Source of the DNA: Solobacterium sp.
GTDB lineage: Bacteria; Bacillota_I; Bacilli_A; Erysipelotrichales; Erysipelotrichaceae
DNA length: 5,075 nt
Reading direction: 5' to 3'
Assembly (NCBI GenBank): GCA_017536845.1
Contig: JAFWCP010000349.1
Span: 1 to 5,075 of the forward strand
Below are positions 1 to 5,075 of the stretch, piece by piece. How positions within the stretch are numbered: position 1 is the stretch's first letter; each line of letters starts with the position of its first letter. Position numbers and translations under genes: made by a program. The notes beneath the pieces were generated by a model. The model did not search any database, had not been told where the DNA came from, and saw nothing but the letters and a program-made list of their open reading frames with translations.

Positions 1-683
1 ATCATCCGGTCAAGATGGGGCTTGATGGCCGTCGCATAGACTTCGGTATTCTCCCGGATGGAGAGGCAGGGAAGGCCGGCCGTGCGGGCATAATCTTCAA
101 AGCCGTAGCCGCGTTTGTCGGTTTCACCGGGGACATTGCTGCCGGTGCGCAGGTACAGAAGCTTTTTCGCGCCAAGCTCAATGAGCCTGGCTGCGGCCAT
201 GCGGCCGCCGGCAAAGTTGTCGGATGTTACGCAGGGGACGCCTTCAAAGGCGCGGTCAATGCTGACGAAGGGAATATCGCCGATCTCTTCAAGGTCCGGT
301 TTGTAGGTCAGGGCGATGATACCGTCCGCCTTCTGTTCACGGACCATCTGGATGCAGCGGGCTTCGATGGTCAGATCCCTTTTCGTAACGCCGATCAGGG
401 CCCGGTAGCCTTTGGCGGCAAGGTTCAGGATCAGCTCTTCGGTCAGGCAGGCAAAATACGGGTGGTCAAGGACGGGGATGATGACTGCTATGGTGCCGGT
501 CCGGTTGGTGCGCATGCCGCGGGCATAATGGTTGACCCGATAGCCCAGTTTCAGGGCAGCTTCTTCAACCTTGCGCTTGTATGGCTCGCCGACCGGGATG
601 CCGTTGAATACCTTGGAAACAGTGCCCAGAGCGACACCGGCCTCGGCGGCGACATCTTTCATCGTGGGGGCGTTGTTCTTCAT
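1..683 (-). CDS. LacI-family transcriptional repressor (partial, C-terminus off left edge)
   Basis: DNA-binding regulator of the LacI/GalR family, probably the local sugar-responsive repressor. Reading leftward from ATG 683-681, 227 codons are open to the window edge. Residues 7-26 form the classic helix-turn-helix (TMKDVAAEAGVALGTVSKVF). The specificity pair equivalent to LacI Tyr17-Gln18 is Leu19-Gly20. The hinge region follows (NHYARGMRTNRTGT, 51-64), then the periplasmic-binding-protein-like sensor domain from about 65 (IAVIIP, VTSDNFAGGRMAA at 152-164). Family members are usually 330-340 residues, so about a third is missing. The start is set by GAGG on the minus strand (complement of 691-694), 7 nt before the ATG; a second Met at residue 8 lies too close to the HTH. 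The effector cannot be read from the sequence, but the divergent GH32 gene suggests a fructose- or sucrose-related signal. Confidence 0.93.
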   Translation of the reverse strand, partial: MKNNAPTMKDVAAEAGVALGTVSKVFNGIPVGEPYKRKVEEAALKLGYRVNHYARGMRTNRTGTIAVIIPVLDHPYFACLTEELILNLAAKGYRALIGVTKRDLTIEARCIQMVREQKADGIIALTYKPDLEEIGDIPFVSIDRAFEGVPCVTSDNFAGGRMAAARLIELGAKKLLYLRTGSNVPGETDKRGYGFEDYARTAGLPCLSIRENTEVYATAIKPHLDRM

Positions 684-729
684 TTGGTTACCTCTATTCA
701 ATGATCCGTGATTCTGGTTTCACATCTGA

Positions 730-758
730 ATCATAATGAATTGCCGTGAAATTGTAAA
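730..758 (-). promoter_or_regulatory. Promoter of the LacI-family regulator
   Basis: On the minus strand, TTTACA (complement of 753-758) and TATGAT (complement of 730-735) are separated by exactly 17 bp, a good sigma-A type promoter. The predicted transcript would start near 723 and give a leader of about 40 nt before the ATG at 683. The promoter lies within a cluster of TGAA repeats and just downstream of a candidate LacI-type operator, which suggests autoregulation. Confidence 0.7.
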
Positions 759-786
759 GTAGAATTTCATATCGTTTCATGAAATT
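747..786. repeat. Alternating inverted TGAAATT repeats upstream of regulator promoter
   Basis: TGAAATT occurs at 747-753, inverted as AATTTCA at 763-769, and again direct at 780-786, with centres 16 and 17 bp apart. AATTTCAT (763-770) and ATGAAATT (779-786) form a perfect 8-bp inverted repeat around ATCGTTTC. TTTCATGAAA (775-784) is itself a perfect palindrome. The arrangement resembles stacked binding sites for a dimeric regulator; which protein binds is unknown. Confidence 0.5.
768..782 (-). promoter_or_regulatory. Candidate LacI-family operator near the regulator promoter
   Basis: The minus strand reads TGAAACGAT (complement of 771-779). This fits the TGAAWCGNT core of Cra/FruR-type LacI-family operators and carries the central CG typical of the family. 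It lies 12 bp upstream of the regulator's -35 box. The right half is not a good mirror of the left half, so the site is imperfect. It shares the core GAAACGnT with the site at 942-956. Confidence 0.4.
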
Positions 787-857
787 TTCTTATCGCTCTG
801 TTTGCAGCTTGAAATGCGCCATAAGCGGGCAGACAGTAAGAAACGGAAGCGGAAATA

Positions 858-904
858 CCGGCCTGCAGAAGACGGCAGCGGCGGCCGGACAACATGGCCT
901 GCAG
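858..904. repeat. GC-rich patch with repeated GGCCTGCAG and an inverted repeat
   Basis: GGCCTGCAG occurs directly at 860-868 and 896-904. CCGGCC (858-863) can pair with GGCCGG (883-888), and CTGC (863-866) with GCAG (875-878), which allows an imperfect stem-loop. The patch is clearly more GC-rich than the AT-rich DNA on both sides. No T-run follows, so it does not look like an intrinsic terminator. Its role is unknown. Confidence 0.35.
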
Positions 905-941
905 TCTTTTCACGGTTTGAAATCAGCTGAGATATGATATT

Positions 942-956
942 TTGGAAACGCTTATG
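942..956 (+). promoter_or_regulatory. Candidate LacI-family or CcpA (cre-like) operator
   Basis: TTGGAAACGCTTATG matches the cre pattern WTGNAANCGNWNNCW at all but the last two positions and has the central CG of LacI-family operators (949-950). It lies just upstream of, or overlapping, the promoter for the GH32 gene. It could be bound by the divergently encoded repressor or by CcpA for catabolite control; the sequence cannot decide between them. Confidence 0.5.
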
Positions 957-962
957 ATTTGC

Positions 963-991
963 TGTAAAAAGTCTATGATATATGCTATTAT
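963..991 (+). promoter_or_regulatory. Probable promoter of the GH32 gene
   Basis: TATTAT at 986-991 is preceded by TGC (983-985), an extended -10 element. A weak -35 (TGTAAA, 963-968) lies 17 bp upstream. Transcription would start near 998, leaving an unusually long leader of about 140 nt before the GH32 start codon. Other AT-rich boxes are present (TATGAT at 933-938 and 974-979), and TTGGAA (942-947) inside the operator could serve as a -35 for a -10 near 965, so the exact start is uncertain. Confidence 0.5.
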
Positions 992-998
992 ATTGAAA

Positions 999-1016
999 CC
1001 TTCAGGACACTGAAGG
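999..1016. repeat. Perfect inverted repeat at the predicted transcription start
   Basis: CCTTCAG-GACA-CTGAAGG is a perfect 7-bp inverted repeat with a 4-base centre, beginning 7 bp after the -10 box. As DNA it could be a repressor site at +1; as RNA it would fold into a hairpin at the 5' end of the mRNA. Its centre lacks the CG expected for a LacI-family operator, so another regulator or an RNA role is possible. Confidence 0.55.
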
Positions 1017-1094
1017 ATGGTTCGATCAGCGCCTTTTTCAAAGACAGGAAATGCACGGCCGGTCGCTGCCATAAATCACAAATAGGGAAAGGAT

Positions 1095-1142
1095 ATGAGC
1101 GGAAACATTCACCGCTCGTTTAAGAAAGAGGAATATTTATGA
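1095..1142 (+). CDS. Possible 15-residue leader peptide coupled to the GH32 gene
   Basis: ATG at 1095 opens a 15-codon frame encoding MSGNIHRSFKKEEYL. Its TGA stop (1140-1142) overlaps the GH32 start in an ATGA arrangement (1139-1142), the classic geometry for translational coupling. A purine-rich stretch, AGGGAAAGGA (1084-1093), lies directly before the ATG, with AGGG 7 nt upstream. The first codons sit in a hairpin, GAGCGG (1097-1102) pairing with CCGCTC (1112-1117). The GH32 gene has its own good ribosome site inside this frame, so coupling is not required. A frame this short can arise by chance, and no matching peptide is known to me. Confidence 0.3.
   Translation: MSGNIHRSFKKEEYL
1097..1117 (+). 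promoter_or_regulatory. Leader hairpin just upstream of the GH32 ribosome site
   Basis: GAGCGG (1097-1102) and CCGCTC (1112-1117) are a perfect 6-bp inverted repeat around a 9-nt loop. It can be extended to 8 bp with a T-G wobble and an A-T pair at 1095-1096 and 1118-1119. It lies 8-10 nt before the GH32 Shine-Dalgarno site and covers the start of the possible leader peptide, so it could affect translation. Confidence 0.4.
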
Positions 1143-2617
1143 TAAGTGAAAAACTGAAAAAGGCCAGGAAATACATGGATTATATGCTGAAAATCAGGCA
1201 GGATGATCAGCCTTCCTTCCATCTGACCGGCGGTGTAGGATGGATCAATGATCCCAACGGTTTCTCCGTTTACAAAGGTGAATACCATCTGTTTTATCAG
1301 CACCACCCTTACCGGACAAGGTGGGGAGACATCCACTGGGGACATGTGAAAACAAAGGATTTCATCACCTGGGAAAGGCTTCCCGAAGCGCTGGCTCCGG
1401 ATCAGGAGTATGACGAACAGGGCTGCTTCTCAGGCACGGCCATCGAGACCCCAGACGGAAAGCATCTTCTGATCTATACCGGCGTATCGTTTATGAACGA
1501 TGAAAACGGCGTCATGACCGAATACCAGCAGACCAATATTGCCATCGGCGACGGCGTCAACTACGAGAAATACAACCTGAATCCGGTCATCGGCACGGAT
1601 ATGATCCCCGAGGGCAACGACCTGTCTGACTTCCGTGATCCGAAAATCATGTATGAAGACGGCCGGTACTATTGTCTGATGGCTTCCCGCGGCGCTGATG
1701 GCAGCGGCGAAATCCTGATGTATGAATCCCCGGATGCCAAGAACTGGAAGTTCACCACCGTTCTGGAAGCCTGCTGCAACCAGTACGGCAGGATGTGGGA
1801 ATGCCCCGACTTCTTTGAACTCGACGGCAAGCAGGTGCTCATCGTCAGCCCCCAGGAAATGCGGGCCACCGGCCTGGAATTCCATGCCGGCTATAATACC
1901 GCCGCTTTGATCGGCATGTGGAACAGCGCCGAAAAGAAGTTCTATCGTGAATATATCCAGTCGATCGACTACGGCCTGGATTTCTATGCCCCGCAGACGC
2001 TGAAGGCAACTGACGGCCGGCGGATCATGATCGCCTGGATGCAGAACTGGACAACGTCCACCTGTGCGGAAAAGGATCATAAGTTCTACGGCCAGATGAC
2101 GCTGCCCCGCGAGCTTTCCATTGATAACGGCCGCCTGATCCAGGGCCCGGTGCGGGAAATCGAAAACTACTATGGCGAACTGACAGCTTATCATAACGTC
2201 TATGTCAACGGGGAAATCAGCCTGCAGAAGATCGAAGGCCGGATGCTCGACATGTCGGTCCATATCCGTCCTGCCTATCCCAACAGCTACCGCGATTTCC
2301 GGATCGTCGTTGCCAAGGACGGCATCAACGAAACATCAGTTTCCTTCAAGCCCGACAAGAACAAGGTCCGGGTTGACCGTACCAAGTGCGGCTTCCCGTA
2401 CGACATCATCGGCATCAGAGACTTCCTGGTTTCCCAGAATCAGGGTGAAATCGACCTGCGCATCATCCTTGACCGTTACAGCATGGAAGTGTTTGTCAAC
2501 GGCGGCGAGCAGGCTGCGTCATCTCTGATCTATACGGATTTTGAAGCAGACGGGATCAGTTTCCGCTGTGACGGCGAAGCATTCTTTGATGTGGAAAAGC
2601 ACGATCTGAAATTCTGA
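1139..2617 (+). CDS. GH32 beta-fructosidase (sucrose-6-phosphate hydrolase / invertase type)
   Basis: Glycoside hydrolase family 32 enzyme of 492 residues that cleaves terminal beta-fructosides such as sucrose, sucrose-6-phosphate or short fructans. All three catalytic carboxylates are visible: nucleophile Asp38 in WINDPNG (35-41), transition-state stabiliser Asp167 in FRDP (165-168) and acid/base Glu221 in WECPD (220-224). Other propeller landmarks are QHHPY (54-58), WGH (67-69), FSGTA (97-101) and DFYAPQT (281-287). The N-terminal five-bladed propeller spans about 28-335; the C-terminal beta-sandwich carries MEVFVNGGEQ (449-458). There is no signal peptide or wall anchor, so it is cytoplasmic and needs an uptake system outside this window. 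The start is supported by AAAGAGGA (1125-1132), ending 6 nt before the ATG. Length fits bacterial sucrose-6-phosphate hydrolases (about 450-500), but substrate preference cannot be read from sequence, so no gene symbol is given. Confidence 0.95.
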   Translation: MISEKLKKARKYMDYMLKIRQDDQPSFHLTGGVGWINDPNGFSVYKGEYHLFYQHHPYRTRWGDIHWGHVKTKDFITWERLPEALAPDQEYDEQGCFSGTAIETPDGKHLLIYTGVSFMNDENGVMTEYQQTNIAIGDGVNYEKYNLNPVIGTDMIPEGNDLSDFRDPKIMYEDGRYYCLMASRGADGSGEILMYESPDAKNWKFTTVLEACCNQYGRMWECPDFFELDGKQVLIVSPQEMRATGLEFHAGYNTAALIGMWNSAEKKFYREYIQSIDYGLDFYAPQTLKATDGRRIMIAWMQNWTTSTCAEKDHKFYGQMTLPRELSIDNGRLIQGPVREIENYYGELTAYHNVYVNGEISLQKIEGRMLDMSVHIRPAYPNSYRDFRIVVAKDGINETSVSFKPDKNKVRVDRTKCGFPYDIIGIRDFLVSQNQGEIDLRIILDRYSMEVFVNGGEQAASSLIYTDFEADGISFRCDGEAFFDVEKHDLKF

Positions 2618-2629
2618 CCGTTCGTCAGA

Positions 2630-2643
2630 AGCAGGGACCTGCT
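2630..2643. repeat. Short hairpin after the GH32 stop codon
   Basis: AGCAGG (2630-2635) and CCTGCT (2638-2643) form a perfect inverted repeat with a 2-base centre; in RNA the practical fold would be a 5-bp stem with a GGAC loop. No T-run follows. It may stabilise the 3' end of the GH32 transcript ahead of the terminator downstream. Confidence 0.3.
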
Positions 2644-2665
2644 GAAAAGCCAGGATACATAACAG

Positions 2666-2687
2666 GGACAGCTGCGGCTGTCCTTTT
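2666..2687 (+). terminator. Intrinsic terminator of the GH32 gene
   Basis: GGACAGC (2666-2672) pairs perfectly with GCTGTCC (2677-2683) across a TGCG loop, followed at once by TTTT (2684-2687). The 7-bp GC-rich stem is convincing but the T-run is short, so some readthrough into the lactonase gene is likely. It lies 48 bp after the GH32 stop. Confidence 0.7.
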
Positions 2688-2697
2688 GTGATGGGAT

Positions 2698-2733
2698 TTG
2701 GCATTGCCCTTGCTGCAGGGCATACAGTAAAAT
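2698..2733 (+). promoter_or_regulatory. Weak candidate promoter for the lactonase-kinase unit, with internal dyad
   Basis: A terminator upstream and 82 bp of non-coding DNA before the lactonase suggest a separate promoter. Candidate boxes are TTGGCA (2698-2703) with TACAGT (2723-2728, spacer 19), or TTGCCC (2704-2709) with TAAAAT (2728-2733, spacer 18). The spacer holds an inverted repeat, TGCCCT (2705-2710) and AGGGCA (2717-2722) around TGCTGC, placed where a repressor would block polymerase. Neither box pair is strong. Confidence 0.35.
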
Positions 2734-2765
2734 ATAGCCACAAAAAAGAAAGCGAGAAATATCAT

Positions 2766-3869
2766 ATGAGCAAGGTAAGTGAAACAACAAGAGAAAGCTG
2801 GATCAAGGCAACCGTCCCGGAGTGGGGGACCTGGCTGAACGAAGAAATCGAAAACACCGTCATTCCCGAAGGCAATGTCGGTATGTGGTGGCTGGGCTGC
2901 ACGGGCATCTATTTCAAGACACCCGGCGGCGCTGATATCACCATTGACTTATGGGCCGGCAACGGCAAGCGCACCCATGGCGACGGCAGGATCAAGGTCG
3001 GCCACCAGATGGCCAATATGGCCGGGGTCAGAAAGATGCAGCCCAACCTCAGGGCGGTGCCGTTTGTCATTGATCCCTTTGCCATCAGGCATGTCGATGC
3101 CGTATTGGCAACCCATTACCATCAGGACCACATGTCGGCGGAATTTGCCGCCCACGTCATCCAGTCCGGCATGACGACCGTCAATGAAAAAGGCGAAGAA
3201 GTGCCCGTCCCGTTTATCGGCCCGAAGAAGTCGGTGGAAACCTGGATCGGCTGGGGCGTTCCCGAAGAGCGCTGCGTCGTCGTAAAGCCCGGCGATACCA
3301 TCCGCATCAAGGATCTGGAAATTGTGGCCCTGGATTCCTTTGACCGTACGTGCATTGTGACGACCGATTCCACCGGCCCGGACAGAGAAGAACTCTACGG
3401 CAAGTGCCCGACCGACATGGATGAAAAGGCCGTCAACTACCTGGTCAGAACACCCGGCGGCAACATCTACCACAGCGGTGATTCCCATTATTCCATCTAT
3501 TTTGCAAAGCATGGCAAGGACTATGACATTGATGTGGCCTTCGGATCTTTCGGCCTCAACCCGGTCGGCATCCAGGACAAGATGGAAGCCACCGACATCC
3601 TGCGCATGGCGGAAGCCTTACGCTGCAAGGTCGTCATCCCCATCCACTATGATGTCTGGACCAACTTCATGGCCGATGTCAATGAAATCAAGGTGCTGTA
3701 TGAAATGCGGAAAGACCGTCTGGACTATGGCTTCCATCCTTTCTTCTGGGAAGTGGGCGGACGCTACATGTATCCGGCGGACAAGGACCGTCGTGCCTAC
3801 CACCATGACCGTGGCTTTGATGACTGTTTTGACTACGAACCCAATGTACCGTTCCGCTCCGTGCTGTAA
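2766..3869 (+). CDS. ulaG: L-ascorbate-6-phosphate lactonase (UlaG family)
   Basis: Cytoplasmic metallo-beta-lactamase-fold hydrolase that, in characterised members, opens L-ascorbate-6-phosphate to 3-keto-L-gulonate-6-phosphate using Mn2+. The 367-residue protein keeps the metal motif HYHQDH (117-122) and the later metal/active-site segments YHSGDSH (235-241) and IPIHYD (291-296). It follows E. coli UlaG (354 aa, from memory) closely from the start ([25 protein letters not shown]) to the end (RGFDDCF near 349-355, PFRS). Two inserts, near 134-147 and 201-216, match the Firmicute form. An in-frame GTG at 2688 would add 26 residues, but ATG 2766 gives the family N-terminus MSKV..TTRESW and avoids overlap with the terminator. 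Its Shine-Dalgarno is weak (GCGAG, 2752-2756, 9 nt before ATG). The ula PTS and decarboxylase genes are not in view, so a related lactone substrate is possible. Confidence 0.95.
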   Translation: MSKVSETTRESWIKATVPEWGTWLNEEIENTVIPEGNVGMWWLGCTGIYFKTPGGADITIDLWAGNGKRTHGDGRIKVGHQMANMAGVRKMQPNLRAVPFVIDPFAIRHVDAVLATHYHQDHMSAEFAAHVIQSGMTTVNEKGEEVPVPFIGPKKSVETWIGWGVPEERCVVVKPGDTIRIKDLEIVALDSFDRTCIVTTDSTGPDREELYGKCPTDMDEKAVNYLVRTPGGNIYHSGDSHYSIYFAKHGKDYDIDVAFGSFGLNPVGIQDKMEATDILRMAEALRCKVVIPIHYDVWTNFMADVNEIKVLYEMRKDRLDYGFHPFFWEVGGRYMYPADKDRRAYHHDRGFDDCFDYEPNVPFRSVL

Positions 3870-3871
3870 TC

Positions 3872-5075
3872 ATGAATATCCTCATTCTTGATATCGGCAC
3901 CACCTCCATGCGGGGCATCCTCTTCGACCATGCCGGAAACCGTCTGGCCATTGCCCGCCGGGAAAACCACCTCGTGCATATGGGGGAGGTCATGATCGAA
4001 GAAGACCCGGATGAGTTCATTCACCATACTGTCGGCATCTGCCGGGAAATCACTTCCGGTTTTACGGTGGATGCTGTCGCCATCACGGCCCAGCGCTCCA
4101 GCGTCATCCCTGTTGACAGCGATGGCGAACCGCTGCTGGCGGCAATCATGTGGCAGGACACCCGCAACAAGGACATCATTGCCGAAATGGCAAGGTACAA
4201 TGACCGCCTGCTGCAGATTACCGGGGCCCAGGCTTCGACCGTCTTTTCAGCCGGCAAGATGACCTGGATCCGCCGGTATCAGCCCAATATCTATGCCCGT
4301 ACGGCCAGGTTCCTGAACATTCCCGAATTTGTCGTCAGGAAGATGACCGGCTGCTTTGTCTCGGATGATACCTATGCCAGCCGGACCGGCCTGCTGAACC
4401 TCAGGACGCTGGACTGGGAAAAGGAGCTGCTGGAGCTGTATGAAATTGACGAAAACAGGCTCTGCCGGCGCATCCGGCCCGGCCAGGTCGCAGGGTATGT
4501 CACAAACGCCTTTGCAAAACTGTCAGGGTTGACGGCAGGCATCCCGGTGATCCACAGCGGCGGCGACCAGCAGTGTGCCGCCATCGGCCATGGCGTTCTG
4601 CGGGAAGGGGACCTTTCCATCACCATCGGCACCGGCGGCTTCCTGTGCGGGGCGTGTGAAACGCTGCCGGAAGTACTGCCTGAGGGCATGATCCATAACT
4701 GCGCATCCATTGCCGGCACCTATGTCAGGGAAGCCAATGTCTTAAGCTGCGGGGCGGCCTATGACTGGTGTGCAAGATCACTCTACGGCATGGAAACCAT
4801 TGACCATGATCTTCTGGAAGCGGAGCTCAACCATGAGAATTTTGTTTCCTCCTGCCTTGTCGTGCCGTATTTTGCCGGCAAGGGGGCACCGGACTGGGAT
4901 CCGGGCGCCCGGGCCATGTTTGCCAATGTCAACACGGCAACCAGAAGGTCGGAACTGTTCAAGGGCGTCATGGAAGGCGTCTTCATGGAAATCGGCACCG
5001 CGGTCCGGCGCTTCGGCGGAACCGGAAACATCCATACCGGCGGCGGCCTGACCTTAAGCCGGGCCCTGGACCAGC
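3872..5075 (+). CDS. FGGY-family carbohydrate kinase, YgcE-like (partial, C-terminus off right edge)
   Basis: ATP-dependent sugar/polyol kinase of the FGGY (actin/hexokinase fold) family; 401 codons are present of a usual 480-520. The N-terminal phosphate loop DIGTTSMR (7-14), MWQDTR (93-98), the GGDQQ segment (230-234) with presumed catalytic base Asp232, GTGGF (253-257), PYFAGKGAPDWDP (332-344) and the ATP-site GGGL (390-393) are all seen. GDQQ recalls glycerol kinase, but the glycerol-binding QRE is QRSS here (74-77), so glycerol is unlikely. ITAQRSS and KMTWIRR (129-135) recall E. coli YgcE, a kinase of unknown substrate, from memory. The gene starts 2 bp after the lactonase stop with no Shine-Dalgarno (the preceding bases are pyrimidine-rich), so translation probably depends on coupling to ulaG. 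Its product may feed the same pathway as the lactonase; the substrate is unknown. Confidence 0.9.
   Translation, partial: MNILILDIGTTSMRGILFDHAGNRLAIARRENHLVHMGEVMIEEDPDEFIHHTVGICREITSGFTVDAVAITAQRSSVIPVDSDGEPLLAAIMWQDTRNKDIIAEMARYNDRLLQITGAQASTVFSAGKMTWIRRYQPNIYARTARFLNIPEFVVRKMTGCFVSDDTYASRTGLLNLRTLDWEKELLELYEIDENRLCRRIRPGQVAGYVTNAFAKLSGLTAGIPVIHSGGDQQCAAIGHGVLREGDLSITIGTGGFLCGACETLPEVLPEGMIHNCASIAGTYVREANVLSCGAAYDWCARSLYGMETIDHDLLEAELNHENFVSSCLVVPYFAGKGAPDWDPGARAMFANVNTATRRSELFKGVMEGVFMEIGTAVRRFGGTGNIHTGGGLTLSRALDQ

Noticed and set aside
15..704. 229-codon plus-strand frame over the LacI-family gene
   Set aside because: It is antisense to a gene with an unmistakable LacI helix-turn-helix and hinge; the plus-strand translation has no recognisable domain.
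1018..1037. Possible attenuator: weak hairpin followed by CTTTTT in the GH32 leader
   Set aside because: Only about four pairs including a wobble can form before the T-run, too weak for an intrinsic terminator.
684..1138. Riboswitch in the long GH32 leader
   Set aside because: I could not recognise the conserved core of any known riboswitch class; only short simple hairpins are visible.
1430..2263. 277-codon minus-strand frame inside the GH32 gene
   Set aside because: Shadow of the GH32 reading frame, which carries all catalytic motifs; the antisense protein has no recognisable domain and lacks a convincing ribosome site.
2688..2765. 26-residue N-terminal extension of UlaG from GTG 2688
   Set aside because: UlaG proteins start at the position of ATG 2766, and the extension region holds the end of the GH32 terminator and the likely ulaG promoter.
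2949..3512. 187-codon minus-strand frame inside ulaG
   Set aside because: Antisense shadow of the well-conserved UlaG coding sequence in GC-rich DNA.

Overview
The window looks like chromosomal DNA from a moderately GC-rich member of the Bacillota. This rests on three things: the lactonase matches the Firmicute form of UlaG better than the E. coli form (from memory of both sequences), purine-rich Shine-Dalgarno sites precede two of the genes, and the promoter boxes look like sigma-A sites. The genus cannot be fixed from the sequence; a gut or oral carbohydrate fermenter is a guess from gene content.

Layout. A LacI-family repressor runs leftward from 683 and is cut off at the left edge. A 455-bp intergenic region (684-1138) follows. 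It holds a good promoter for the repressor, a likely promoter for the rightward genes, two candidate LacI-type operators, several inverted repeats and a possible 15-codon leader peptide. A complete cytoplasmic GH32 beta-fructosidase (1139-2617) comes next and ends at a small intrinsic terminator. A second rightward unit then starts with a complete UlaG-type L-ascorbate-6-phosphate lactonase (2766-3869). Two bases later comes an FGGY-family sugar kinase of the YgcE-like subgroup (3872 to the right edge, C-terminus missing).

How the genes may work together. The divergent repressor probably controls the GH32 gene and itself, since both promoter regions carry a GAAACGnT core like that of fructose/Cra-type and other LacI-family operators. 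The GH32 enzyme would release fructose from sucrose, sucrose-6-phosphate or short fructans inside the cell. UlaG opens a phosphorylated sugar-acid lactone, and the kinase phosphorylates an unidentified polyol, sugar or sugar acid. A lactonase next to a kinase and a fructosidase, without the usual ula PTS and decarboxylase genes in view, is the most unusual part of the locus. No mobile element, tRNA, rRNA or CRISPR array was seen, and nothing here is clearly a new type of system.
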